Below, in pieces: positions 45,317-53,748 of a stretch of DNA of 64,000 nucleotides. The stretch covers positions 124,001-188,000 of the forward strand of contig NZ_CP029829.1 in the NCBI RefSeq assembly GCF_003233655.1, written 5' to 3'. The notes below the pieces were generated by a model that worked only from the letters and a program-made list of their open reading frames with translations, was not told where the DNA came from and searched no databases. The position numbers and the translations under genes are program-made. Source of the DNA: Azospirillum ramasamyi. Its GTDB lineage: Bacteria > Pseudomonadota > Alphaproteobacteria > Azospirillales > Azospirillaceae. Every line of letters starts with the position of its first letter. Position 1 is the first letter of the stretch.

Positions 45317-45856
45317 ATGAGCATGGAGTGGAACAAGATTTTCGGCGCCGTGCTGCTGGCCGGGCTGATCGCGATGCTGGCCGGATTCGCGTCCAAGGTG
45401 CTGGTTCATTCGAAGCCGCTGGAAAAGAGTGTCTATGTCATCGCGACTCCCGAGGGGGCAGCGCCCGCCGCCGACAAGGGTGCCGCTCCCGCCGGTCCGG
45501 CGCCGATCGCCCCTCTGCTCGTCGCCGCAAGCCCGGAGAACGGCGAGAAGGTGGCCAAGGCCTGCGCCGCCTGCCACAGCTTCAACAAGGGCGGCGCGAA
45601 CAAGGTCGGGCCGAACCTGTACGGCATCGTCGGCGGCCCGAAGGGCCACATACAGGGCTTCAGCTATTCCGATGCCCTGCTGAAGACCGAAGGCGCCTGG
45701 ACCTATGACGAGCTGAACAAGTTCCTCTACGACCCGAAGGGCTATGCCCCCGGGACGAAGATGACCTACGCCGGCCTGAAGAAGGACGACGACCGCGCCG
45801 CCCTCATCGCCTATCTGCGCTCTCTGGCCGACAGCCCTCAGCCTCTGCCGCAGTAA
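45317..45856 (+). CDS. cycM: Membrane-anchored c-type cytochrome (CycM-like)
   Basis: A 179-residue electron carrier of the respiratory chain, attached to the inner membrane by an uncleaved N-terminal helix (IFGAVLLAGLIAMLAGFA). A flexible Ala/Pro linker (about 45-70) follows. The class I cytochrome c domain has the heme motif CAACH (83-87) and the axial methionine in PGTKMTYAG. Such cytochromes shuttle electrons from the bc1 complex to cytochrome oxidase. ATG at 45317 or 45323; the former has GGGG upstream. It ends at a strong terminator. Confidence 0.95.
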   Translation: MSMEWNKIFGAVLLAGLIAMLAGFASKVLVHSKPLEKSVYVIATPEGAAPAADKGAAPAGPAPIAPLLVAASPENGEKVAKACAACHSFNKGGANKVGPNLYGIVGGPKGHIQGFSYSDALLKTEGAWTYDELNKFLYDPKGYAPGTKMTYAGLKKDDDRAALIAYLRSLADSPQPLPQ

Positions 45857-45876
45857 GGCACGTGCACAAGTGAAAG

Positions 45877-45909
45877 GCCCCGCTCTCGCACGAGGGCGGG
45901 GCTTTTTTT
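45877..45909 (+). terminator. Intrinsic terminator of cycM
   Basis: Stem GCCCCGC (45877-45883) with GCGGGGC (45896-45902) plus inner pairing, followed by seven T (45903-45909). Strong on the plus strand; it may also stop the convergent Nudix gene. Confidence 0.88.
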
Positions 45910-45934
45910 GTGTGCGGCCGACGGGCTGTCCGGC

Positions 45935-46795
45935 CTATCGCCGCAGGCCGCAGGCGATCTCCAGATAGTCGGGGTCGTTCTCCGGGGTCAGCCAGCCGTG
46001 GCGGATCAGGAAGTCGGTCACCACGAGGTTGACGTTGAACTTCCAGTCGCCGGTGCCGCGCACCGATTCGGCCACCCGGTCCAGCGGCCACAGCTCGAAG
46101 GCCTCCACCTCGCCGTCGGTGTTGACGGGGGTGAGTCCGGGCGGAAGCTCCAGGTCGTAGACGAACAGGCGGTCGCGCTTCAGGCCGGCCGGAGTCTCCA
46201 TCGTGTAGCTGATGGCGCCGACCGGCACGGCGCGCCGCGCGGTCTCCGCATCGAGTCCGGCCTCTTCCGCCGCCTCCTTCTCCAGATTCTCGGACAGCGT
46301 CAGGCCGATCGGCTGGCCGCCGGCGACCAGGTTGTCGAGCTGGCCCGGCGCCACCTCGCGGTCGCGGGCGCGGCGGCCGACCCACAGCTGCAGCCCGCCG
46401 GCCTCGTCGCGGACGAAGCCGTTGATGTGCAGGCCGAAGGATTGGATGCCGAAGGCGGCGACGGCGGCGCGGTCGAGCCGGGCCAGCGGTTCCGCCCCCC
46501 AGCGCGGCAGGACCGGGTAATACTCCCCGCGCAGCGCCTTGACCGTTCCCTTCTCGACCAGATAGGCGGCGGCATGGTCGAGCACGGTCGAGCGCGCCTC
46601 GAAATCGCGGATGTCAGGGGCGATGCTCAGCCGGTCGGGGGTGACGACGAAGCCGGGATCGACGCCGGGCAGCGCCTCGGCCAGGGCATGCCGCACCCAG
46701 CCCACGTTTTGGCCGTCCAGCTCGAACGGGCGGAAGCCGGACAGGTCGTGCGCGTTGCACGCGCGGATATGTTCGAGGAAGCTCATGGCTTCCAT
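45935..46795 (-). CDS. Nudix hydrolase with DUF4743-like N-terminal domain
   Basis: A 286-residue protein of the type related to thiamine-pyrophosphokinase-linked Nudix enzymes. The N-terminal DUF4743-like part (about 1-120, including GWVRHALAEALPG and GIQSFGLHINGFV) precedes a Nudix domain. The Nudix box is GGQPIGLTLSENLEKEAAEE followed by AGL, with KE replacing the usual RE. The PIGL segment and KRDRLFVYDLELP match this subfamily. The substrate is not established; damaged thiamine derivatives are one proposal for relatives. Start is ATG at 46795 or 46786, the latter having GGAAG just before it. Confidence 0.88.
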   Translation of the reverse strand: MEAMSFLEHIRACNAHDLSGFRPFELDGQNVGWVRHALAEALPGVDPGFVVTPDRLSIAPDIRDFEARSTVLDHAAAYLVEKGTVKALRGEYYPVLPRWGAEPLARLDRAAVAAFGIQSFGLHINGFVRDEAGGLQLWVGRRARDREVAPGQLDNLVAGGQPIGLTLSENLEKEAAEEAGLDAETARRAVPVGAISYTMETPAGLKRDRLFVYDLELPPGLTPVNTDGEVEAFELWPLDRVAESVRGTGDWKFNVNLVVTDFLIRHGWLTPENDPDYLEIACGLRR

Positions 46796-46985
46796 CTAAA
46801 AGGGACCGGGGCGGCGGCGCAACCGCTCATCCTGGGCACTCTGCTCCAGCGCATTCCGGGTTCCGGTGCATTCCGGGTGGAACGATTCGGGCATCTTGCG
46901 CCGCTTTGGTTGCCATCGTACACAGGTTCAGTGACGAAATGACTCCCGGCGCCGGCCGGGCGGTCGCGCAGCGAAAGGGCGGGGC

Positions 46986-47432
46986 GTGGTGACGGACCGA
47001 TCGGCCGAGGGCGCGGCTGCGCAGGAGACGGAGACGCCCTTCGGCGCGCTGTCCGTCCTGGTGGTCGAAGACGAATCCTTCACCCGCATGGTGCTGGCGA
47101 AGATGCTCGGCTCCCTGGGCGTACAGGCGGTGCATCAGGCCGCCGACGGCGAATCGGCGCTGGCCGCCGTCGCCGCCCACGCCCCCGATCTGGTGCTGTG
47201 CGATGTGGAGATGCAGCCGATGGACGGCTTCGGCTTCGTCCGCGCGCTGCGCGCCAGTTCCGAGTCCCGCAGCCGCTCCCTGCCGGTCGTCTTCATGAGC
47301 GGCCGCGTCGACGGCGACCGCGAGGCGGCGGCCCGCGCCAGCGGCGCCGCGCTGGTCCTGGCCAAACCGGTCACGCCGGCCAGCCTGCGCCTCGCGCTGT
47401 CCGATGGGATGAGAGCGGCGTTGCCGGCCTGA
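46986..47432 (+). CDS. Single-domain response regulator (receiver only)
   Basis: A 148-residue CheY-like receiver with a short unstructured N-terminus. Key residues are present: acidic pair in VVEDESF, phosphoacceptor aspartate in VLCDVEM, threonine/serine switch in VFMSGR, and lysine in LAKPVTP. There is no output domain, so it signals by protein contact or phosphotransfer. The start is GTG at 46986 or 46989. No kinase is adjacent. A 14-bp tandem repeat begins three bases after its stop codon. Confidence 0.92.
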   Translation: MVTDRSAEGAAAQETETPFGALSVLVVEDESFTRMVLAKMLGSLGVQAVHQAADGESALAAVAAHAPDLVLCDVEMQPMDGFGFVRALRASSESRSRSLPVVFMSGRVDGDREAAARASGAALVLAKPVTPASLRLALSDGMRAALPA

Positions 47433-47434
47433 CC

Positions 47435-47476
47435 CCTCCTGCCCGGCGCCTCCTGCCCGGCGCCTCCTGCCCGGCG
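47435..47476. repeat. Three tandem copies of a 14-bp unit
   Basis: CCTCCTGCCCGGCG is repeated exactly three times without spacing, directly after the receiver-protein stop codon. A degenerate GC-rich continuation follows, including CCTGTCGGCTC twice. Confidence 0.9.
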
Positions 47477-47648
47477 CCGCCCGGCGCCCCGCGCCTGTCG
47501 GCTCCCGCCTGTCGGCTCTTGCCTGACGGTTATTGCCCGATAGGCTGCTTTACGACCTGCGATTGCCCGCTTCGGCAGGGGTCCGCGACCGGCGCCGGCC
47601 TTGTCCAAAAAATTCCCATTCTGTGGAATGCCTACCAAGTGCTTGAAA

Positions 47649-47669
47649 CAGTTCGGCAATCGAACTGTA
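47649..47669. promoter_or_regulatory. Inverted repeat ACAGTTCG-5-CGAACTGT
   Basis: A perfect 8-bp dyad with 5-base centre in the gene-free region. It could be an operator or an RNA hairpin; nothing in the sequence decides between them. Confidence 0.4.
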
Positions 47670-48106
47670 GCCTTCCATTGCGCCCTATGGGTCCCCCGCC
47701 ATCACCCAATTTCCGCCTTGTTGATGGGGACGATTGGGACGCAACATGATCTCTAAGAGGTGTTGCGGCGCCACGGCAATGCGATGAGGCCGACCGCAAT
47801 TCCCCTCACTGGATTTTGTTAAGGTTTGGAGCTCAGCATCGACGGTAAGTCCCAGCGCCGTGCTTGGTTGAGGCGGCGCGCTTTCCTGAGGAGGCCGATG
47901 GCGTGATCAAGAGCGCCCGATCGAACCGCAGCGGGTCGAATCTCGAAGGGCTACTCTCCCCGACTGGACGGGCAACGACGATTGCCGCCGGTTTCACGCC
48001 GTCTCTCTCCGATACTGTCTTTCTTATTGCGCCGAGCCTTCCGCACACGAGGCCGATGCGCGCGCTGGTTGAGCGGGCGCGCTCGCCGCACCAACACTGG
48101 CCGTGG

Positions 48107-48118
48107 GACCTAGGTCCT
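48107..48118. promoter_or_regulatory. Perfect 12-bp palindrome GGACCTAGGTCC
   Basis: A loop-free palindrome 314 bases upstream of prkA, of a type that suits a dimeric DNA-binding protein. Its role is unknown. Confidence 0.35.
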
Positions 48119-48431
48119 ATGGCAGAGGACGTTTCCACAGCGGGCTTTCCGGCTATGGAGCCTGAGTGCCTGGAAAGCTCTAGGTGGAGCATTACATTCA
48201 AAAATGACTCGTTCGGGGGTTGCCGCGTCATTGGACGGACGGCTCCCGGCCTGCACAGGACCGTTCCTTACACCAGACCGCTGGCTTCTACCGCTGAGCG
48301 GGGAGGCTGCGGACCCCGCGCGGTCCGTGTCTCCCCTGGAGTGCCCCATGGATCGCGGCATGCGCCGCGGCCTGCCGCCGCAGCCACCGGCGGCGCCCCG
48401 GCGCATCGGACCAGATAAGACGGAGCGACGA

Positions 48432-50378
48432 ATGTTCCCGGCCGACGAACTGTTCACCCGCTACACGCAGAACTACGAGACCCGCCGCGAGACCGAGATG
48501 TCCCTGATGGACTATCTCCAGCTGTGCCGCGACGACCCCATGGCCTACGCCTCGGCCTCCGAACGCATCCTGGCCGCCATCGGCGAACCGGAAGTGGTCG
48601 ATACGGCCCGCGACCCGCGGCTGGGCCGCATCTTCATGAACCGGACCATCAAGGTCTATCCCGCCTTCTCCGAGTTCTACGGCATGGAGGAGACGATCGA
48701 ACGGATCGTCGGCTTCTTCCGGCACGCGGCGCAGGGGTTGGAGGAGCGCAAGCAGATCCTCTACCTGCTGGGTCCGGTCGGCGGCGGCAAGTCCTCTCTC
48801 GCCGAGCGGCTGAAGTCGCTGGTGGAGAAGTGCCCGATCTATGTCCTGAAGGCCGGCAAGGAGATCAGCCCGATCTTCGAAAGCCCGCTCGGCCTGTTCA
48901 ACCCGGACGAGATCGGCGACACGCTGGAGGAACGCTTCGGCATTCCCAAGCGCCGCCTGACCGGGCTGATGAGCCCGTGGGCGGTCAAGCGCCTCGACGA
49001 GTTCGGCGGGGATATCAACCGCTTCAAGGTGGTGAAGCTTCATCCCAGCAAGCTGCGCCAGATCGGCGTGACCAAGACCGAGCCGGGCGACGAGAACAAC
49101 CAGGACATCTCCTCCCTGGTCGGCAAGGTCGACATCCGCAAGCTTGAGATCTACAGCCAGAACGATCCCGACGCCTACAGCTTCTCCGGCGGCCTGAACC
49201 GGGCGACCCAGGGCATGCTGGAATTCGTCGAGATGTTCAAGGCCCCGATCAAGATGCTGCACCCCCTGCTGACCGCGACGCAGGAGGGCAACTATGTCGG
49301 GTCCGAGAACATCGGCGCCATCCCCTTCCAGGGCGTGATCCTGGCCCACTCCAACGAGGCGGAGTGGCAGACCTTCAAGAACAACAAGAACAACGAGGCC
49401 TTCATCGACCGCATCTGCGTGATCAAGGTTCCCTACTGCCTGCGGGTGGCGGAGGAGCAGAAGATCTACGAGAAGCTGGTCAACGGCTCCGATCTGGCGA
49501 CCGCCCCTTGCGCGCCGGCGACGCTGGAGATGCTGGCCCGCTTCTCGGTGCTGTCGCGCCTTCGCGAGCATCCGAACAGCAGCTTCTACAGCAAGATGCG
49601 GGTCTATGACGGCGAAAGCGTCAAGGAGACCGATCCCAAGGCCAAGTCGATGCAGGAGTACAAGGACCAGGCCGGCGTCGACGAGGGCATGGGCGGCATC
49701 TCCACCCGCTTCGCCTTCAAGGTGCTGGCCTCGACCTTCAACTACGACTCCACCGAGATCTCGGCCGATCCGGTGCATCTGATGTATGTGCTGGAACAGG
49801 CGATCCGGCGCGAGCAGTTCCCGGAAGAGTTGGAGAAGAAATACGTCGAGTTCATCAAGGCCGAACTTGCCCCGCGCTATGCCGAATTCATCGGCAACGA
49901 GATCCAGAAGGCCTATCTGGAATCCTACTCCGACTATGGCCAGAACCTGTTCGACCGCTATGTCGACTATGCCGATGCCTGGATCGAGGATCAGGACTTC
50001 AAGGATCCCGACACCGGGCAGCTGATGAACCGCGAGCTGCTGAACCAGGAGCTGACCAAGATCGAGAAGCCGGCGGGCATCGCCAACCCGAAGGACTTCC
50101 GCAACGAGGTGGTCAAGTTCGCCCTGCGCGCCCGTGCCGCCAACGCCGGCCGCAATCCGTCCTGGACCTCCTACGAGAAGATCCGCGAGGTCATCGAGAA
50201 GCGGATGTTCAGCCAGGTCGAGGACCTGCTGCCGGTGATCAGCTTCGGCTCGAAGAAGGACGGCGAGACCGAGAAGAAGCACACCGAGTTCGTCTCGCGC
50301 ATGATGACGCGCGGCTACACCGAGCGGCAGGTCCGCCGGCTGGTCGAGTGGTACATGCGGGTGAAGCAGGCGGGCTGA
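48432..50378 (+). CDS. prkA: PrkA/YeaG-family serine protein kinase
   Basis: A 648-residue AAA+-like serine protein kinase. The N-terminal PrkA AAA domain carries Walker A GPVGGGKSS (114-122) and the C-terminal PrkA kinase-like region follows. E. coli YeaG is 644 residues and acts in nitrogen starvation and stationary phase; the Bacillus relative was reported to behave as a protease as well. The ATG at 48432 has GGAG upstream; longer in-frame extensions to 48204 are Pro/Arg-rich. It heads the prkA-yeaH-spoVR operon, a widely conserved trio. Confidence 0.97.
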   Translation: MFPADELFTRYTQNYETRRETEMSLMDYLQLCRDDPMAYASASERILAAIGEPEVVDTARDPRLGRIFMNRTIKVYPAFSEFYGMEETIERIVGFFRHAAQGLEERKQILYLLGPVGGGKSSLAERLKSLVEKCPIYVLKAGKEISPIFESPLGLFNPDEIGDTLEERFGIPKRRLTGLMSPWAVKRLDEFGGDINRFKVVKLHPSKLRQIGVTKTEPGDENNQDISSLVGKVDIRKLEIYSQNDPDAYSFSGGLNRATQGMLEFVEMFKAPIKMLHPLLTATQEGNYVGSENIGAIPFQGVILAHSNEAEWQTFKNNKNNEAFIDRICVIKVPYCLRVAEEQKIYEKLVNGSDLATAPCAPATLEMLARFSVLSRLREHPNSSFYSKMRVYDGESVKETDPKAKSMQEYKDQAGVDEGMGGISTRFAFKVLASTFNYDSTEISADPVHLMYVLEQAIRREQFPEELEKKYVEFIKAELAPRYAEFIGNEIQKAYLESYSDYGQNLFDRYVDYADAWIEDQDFKDPDTGQLMNRELLNQELTKIEKPAGIANPKDFRNEVVKFALRARAANAGRNPSWTSYEKIREVIEKRMFSQVEDLLPVISFGSKKDGETEKKHTEFVSRMMTRGYTERQVRRLVEWYMRVKQAG

Positions 50379-50409
50379 GGCCGGCCGAGGCGATGGACCG
50401 GGGACTTAA

Positions 50410-50446
50410 TTGCCGCGGGGCGGGGTGTTGCAACGCCCCGCGGCAA
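50410..50446 (+). terminator. Perfect 13-bp hairpin between prkA and yeaH
   Basis: Stem 50410-50422 with 50434-50446, perfectly paired, with an 11-base loop, 31 bases past the prkA stop. No U-run follows. Within an operon this may reduce read-through or protect the prkA mRNA 3' end, making prkA more abundant than yeaH and spoVR. Confidence 0.6.
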
Positions 50447-50517
50447 CCCCACTGTCATAGAGTGCTGTCGAAGTCTGAAGGCCGCGTGACGAAACGGGTG
50501 GGAGGGCCAGCCCCTTG

Positions 50518-51810
50518 ATGAACATCATCGACCGTCGCCTGAACCCGCAGGGCAAGAGCCTGGCCAACCGCCAGCGCTTCCTGCGCCGCGCCAAGGAGCA
50601 GGTGGTCAAGGCGGTCCGCGACGCCTCCGGCAAGCGGGGCATCCAGGATATCGAGAACGGCGAGAAGGTGACGATCGCCGCCGGCGGCGTGCGGGAGCCT
50701 TCCTTCCACCGCGCCAGCCAGGGCGGGGTGCGCGACTATGTCGTGCCCGGCAACAAGGAGTATGTGGAGGGCGACACCATCCAGCGCCCGGACGGCGGCG
50801 GCGGTGGCCGCGGCAGCGAGGGCAGCGCCGACGGCGAGGGCGAGGACGAGTTCCGCTTCGTCCTGTCGCGCGACGAGTTCCTGGACATCTTCCTGGAGGA
50901 TCTGGAGCTTCCCGATCTGGTGAAGCAGAAGGTCAAGCAGTCGGAATCTCACACGCTGACGCGGGCCGGCTATTCGGTGTCGGGCTCGCCCGCCAACCTG
51001 AACCTCGTCCGCACCATGCGGAACAGCCTGTCGCGCCGCATCGCGCTGAAGCGCCCAAAGCGCGACGAGATCCGCGAGCTTGAGGAGATGCTGCGCGAGG
51101 CGGAGGAGGCCGGCGAGGATGCCGAGCAGATCCAGGCCCTGCGCGAGCAGCTGGAACAGATCGTCCTGCGCTCCCGCCGCATTCCCTTCATCGATCCGAT
51201 CGACGTCCGCTACAACCGGTTCGAATCGGTGCCGAAGCCGATCGCCCAGGCGGTGATGTTCTGCCTGATGGACGTGTCCGGCTCGATGACCGAGCACATG
51301 AAGGATCTGGCCAAGCGCTTCTTCATGCTGCTGTACCTGTTCCTGCGGCGGCGCTACCGCTCGGTCGACATCGTCTTCATCCGCCACACCCACGAGGCCA
51401 AGGAGGTGGACGAGGAGACCTTCTTCTACTCCACCGAGACCGGCGGCACCGTGGTGTCGACGGCGCTGGAGGAGATGCAGAAGGTGGTGCAGGAGCGCTA
51501 CCCGGACAGCGAATGGAACATCTACGCCGCCCAGGCGTCGGACGGCGACAACATGTCGTCGGACAACGCCAAGTCGGCGACCCTGCTGCGCGACGTCATC
51601 CTGCCGATGTGCCAGTACTTCGCCTATATCGAGGTGGCGGCGGAACACAACATGGGCCTGTCGGCCCTGGGCCGCGAGACCGAGCTGTGGCGCACCTACA
51701 AGCAGGTGCAGAGCCCGGAACGCCCGCTGGCGATGCGCCGCGTCCGCTCCCGCCGGGAGATCTTCCCGGTCTTCCGCGAGCTGTTCGCCCGCGAGAAGGC
51801 GGGGGCCTGA
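50518..51810 (+). CDS. yeaH: YeaH/YhbH family protein (DUF444, VWA domain)
   Basis: A 430-residue soluble protein with a C-terminal von Willebrand A domain; the metal-ion site DVSGSM lies near residues 251-256. The N-terminal part is basic (IIDRRLNPQGKSLANRQRF), followed by a Gly/Ser/Glu-rich linker and a charged helical section (ELEEMLREAEEAGEDAEQ). It works with the PrkA kinase in E. coli stress responses, by an unresolved mechanism. Start is ATG at 50518 with GGGAGGG upstream; TTG at 50515 is less likely. spoVR follows. Confidence 0.96.
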   Translation: MNIIDRRLNPQGKSLANRQRFLRRAKEQVVKAVRDASGKRGIQDIENGEKVTIAAGGVREPSFHRASQGGVRDYVVPGNKEYVEGDTIQRPDGGGGGRGSEGSADGEGEDEFRFVLSRDEFLDIFLEDLELPDLVKQKVKQSESHTLTRAGYSVSGSPANLNLVRTMRNSLSRRIALKRPKRDEIRELEEMLREAEEAGEDAEQIQALREQLEQIVLRSRRIPFIDPIDVRYNRFESVPKPIAQAVMFCLMDVSGSMTEHMKDLAKRFFMLLYLFLRRRYRSVDIVFIRHTHEAKEVDEETFFYSTETGGTVVSTALEEMQKVVQERYPDSEWNIYAAQASDGDNMSSDNAKSATLLRDVILPMCQYFAYIEVAAEHNMGLSALGRETELWRTYKQVQSPERPLAMRRVRSRREIFPVFRELFAREKAGA

Positions 51811-51876
51811 GGGGTCGTAAGGAAATCACCGCCCCATCCCATATTGGGGACCGGGGGCGGTAGGGGGAGATCGAGA

Positions 51877-53430
51877 ATGACCGCTGTGATCACCAGGCCC
51901 GACGCGCTGCTGTATGACGGCGTCGAATGGGATTACGACAAGATCAAGCGCGTCTACGACGCCATCGAGCATATCGCGCTGAAGGAGATGGGCCTCGACG
52001 TCTATCCCAACCAGATCGAGGTCATCACCGCCGAGCAGATGCTCGACGCCTATTCGTCCATCGGCATGCCGCTGATGTACAAGCACTGGTCCTTCGGCAA
52101 GCATTTCGCCCGCGACGAGATGATGTACCGCAAGGGCTATCGCGGCCTGGCCTATGAGATCGTCATCAACTCCAGCCCCTGCATCAGCTACATCATGGAA
52201 GAGAACACCATGACGATGCAGACGCTGGTGATCGCCCACGCCGCCTTCGGCCACAATCATTTCTTCAAGAACAACCAGCTGTTCCAGCAATGGACCGATG
52301 CCCAGGGCATCCTGGACTATCTGGAATTCGCCAAAACCTACATCACCCATTGCGAGGAACGCTACGGCCATGCCGCGGTGGAGCGGGTGCTGGACGCCGC
52401 CCATGCGCTGATGAGCCAGGGCGTGCACAAATACCCGAAGAAGCGTTCCGACCTGCGGACCGAGCAGCGGCGCGAGCGCGAGCGGCAGGAATACCAGGAC
52501 CAGACCTTCAACGACCTGTGGCGCACGGTGCCGAAACCGGCCGCCGGCCAGCGGCCCGCCAAGTCGGTGTCGGAGCGCAAGAAGCTGTTGGGACTGCCGG
52601 AAGAGAACATCCTCTATTTCCTGGAGAAGAAGGCTCCCCGGCTGGAGCATTGGCAGCGCGAAATCCTGCGCATCGTCCGTCACATCTCCCAGTATTTCTA
52701 TCCGCAGAAACAGACGAAGGTGATGAACGAGGGCTGCGCCACCTACGTCCATTACCAGATCATGAGCCGCCTGCACGAAACCGGCCAGATCAGCGAAGGC
52801 GCCTTCCTGGAGTTCCTGCACTCCCACACCTCGGTGGTGTTCCAGCCGGAGTTCGACGACAAGCGCTTCTCCGGCCTGAACCCCTATGCGCTGGGCTTCG
52901 CGATGATGCAGGACATCGCCCGCATCGCCGAGAAGCCGACCGACGAGGACCGCCAGTGGTTCCCCGACCTCGCGGGCCGCGGCGACGGCATGGCGGCGGT
53001 GCGCGAGGCCTGGGCCAACTTCCGCGACGAGAGCTTCGTCCTGCAGTATCTCAGCCCGCACCTGATGCGGAAGCTGAAGCTGTTCAGCGTGCGCGACGAT
53101 GCGGAAGACCCCTATCTGCTGGTCGATCACATCCACAACGAGCGCGGTTACCGCGACATCCGCAAGAAGCTGGCCCGCCAGTACGACCTCGGCTATCTGG
53201 AGCCGGACATCCAGATCGTCGACGTGGACCTTGCCGGCGACCGCAAGCTGATCCTGCAGCACCGCGTCACCAACGGCGTTCTGCTGGACGAGAGCGACGC
53301 TAAGGCGGTGCTGCGCCACATCGCCAACCTGTGGGGCTACGAGGTGCAGCTGATCGAGGTGTCGGCCATCTCCGAAGCCATCCTGAAGGAACACGCCGTC
53401 ACCGCCCCGAGCGGGATCGGCGTGGTGTGA
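51877..53430 (+). CDS. spoVR: SpoVR family protein
   Basis: A 517-residue soluble protein of the SpoVR family, named after a Bacillus spore-cortex gene but widespread in non-sporulating proteobacteria (E. coli YcgB). Recognisable blocks are YPNQIEVITAEQMLDAYSS, YKHWSFGKHF, AHAAFGHNHFFKNN and MNEGCATYVHYQIM. The conserved His/Glu pattern suggests metal binding, but no activity is established. ATG at 51877 has AGGGGGAGA upstream. It completes the prkA-yeaH-spoVR operon, 66 bases after yeaH. Confidence 0.97.
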   Translation: MTAVITRPDALLYDGVEWDYDKIKRVYDAIEHIALKEMGLDVYPNQIEVITAEQMLDAYSSIGMPLMYKHWSFGKHFARDEMMYRKGYRGLAYEIVINSSPCISYIMEENTMTMQTLVIAHAAFGHNHFFKNNQLFQQWTDAQGILDYLEFAKTYITHCEERYGHAAVERVLDAAHALMSQGVHKYPKKRSDLRTEQRRERERQEYQDQTFNDLWRTVPKPAAGQRPAKSVSERKKLLGLPEENILYFLEKKAPRLEHWQREILRIVRHISQYFYPQKQTKVMNEGCATYVHYQIMSRLHETGQISEGAFLEFLHSHTSVVFQPEFDDKRFSGLNPYALGFAMMQDIARIAEKPTDEDRQWFPDLAGRGDGMAAVREAWANFRDESFVLQYLSPHLMRKLKLFSVRDDAEDPYLLVDHIHNERGYRDIRKKLARQYDLGYLEPDIQIVDVDLAGDRKLILQHRVTNGVLLDESDAKAVLRHIANLWGYEVQLIEVSAISEAILKEHAVTAPSGIGVV

Positions 53431-53455
53431 GCGAAGACGCGGGGGAGGGCGGCGG

Positions 53456-53560
53456 TCATCGCTCCGGTTCGGGCTTGATGCCGGCCTCCTTCGCCTCCTC
53501 GGCCTTGCGGAGCAGTTGGTCTTCCTGCTTACGGCGCCGGCCGGCGTCCGTCACGGGCAT
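53456..53560 (-). CDS. Possible small basic/acidic 34-residue protein
   Basis: A short frame convergent with spoVR. It starts at an ATG with GGAGGA nine bases upstream. The product begins MPVTDAGRRRKQEDQ, is rich in Arg, Lys and Glu, and is predicted to be helical in the middle (LLRKAEEAKEAG). Codons end in G or C as in real genes here (for example GCC GAG GAG GCG AAG GAG GCC GGC). No function can be given. Its length alone makes it uncertain. Confidence 0.55.
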   Translation of the reverse strand: MPVTDAGRRRKQEDQLLRKAEEAKEAGIKPEPER

Positions 53561-53748
53561 GGCTCGGTCCTCCACAGGGGCTGTCGCACAAGGATAATGC
53601 AAGCGGCCGGCCATCGACAGCCGTCAGTCGTGGTTAACGGTCAACCTGCTGGGCGCCCCAGTGGGACCGGACCGGATTTCCTTTTGCCGCGGGAAAGCCT
53701 TCTTATCCGACTCTACAGCCAGGACAAGCGGGCGGGAGCGGGCAGGCG

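Larger units (their letters stand above)
47433..48431. other. Gene-free 1-kb region upstream of prkA
   Basis: The longest stretch without a credible gene. Open frames exist (plus strand 47864-48418, minus strand 47833-48231), but their third-position GC is much lower than in true genes here and they show no family. The region contains a 14-bp tandem repeat, an 8-bp stem-loop (47649-47669), a 12-bp perfect palindrome (48107-48118) and AT-rich patches. It should include the prkA promoter, but I see no clear sigma-70 or sigma-54 match. Confidence 0.5.

Noticed and set aside
47833..48418. Two overlapping open frames (plus 47864-48418, minus 47833-48231)
   Set aside because: Third-position GC is far below that of true genes here, no ribosome site is convincing and no family is recognised.
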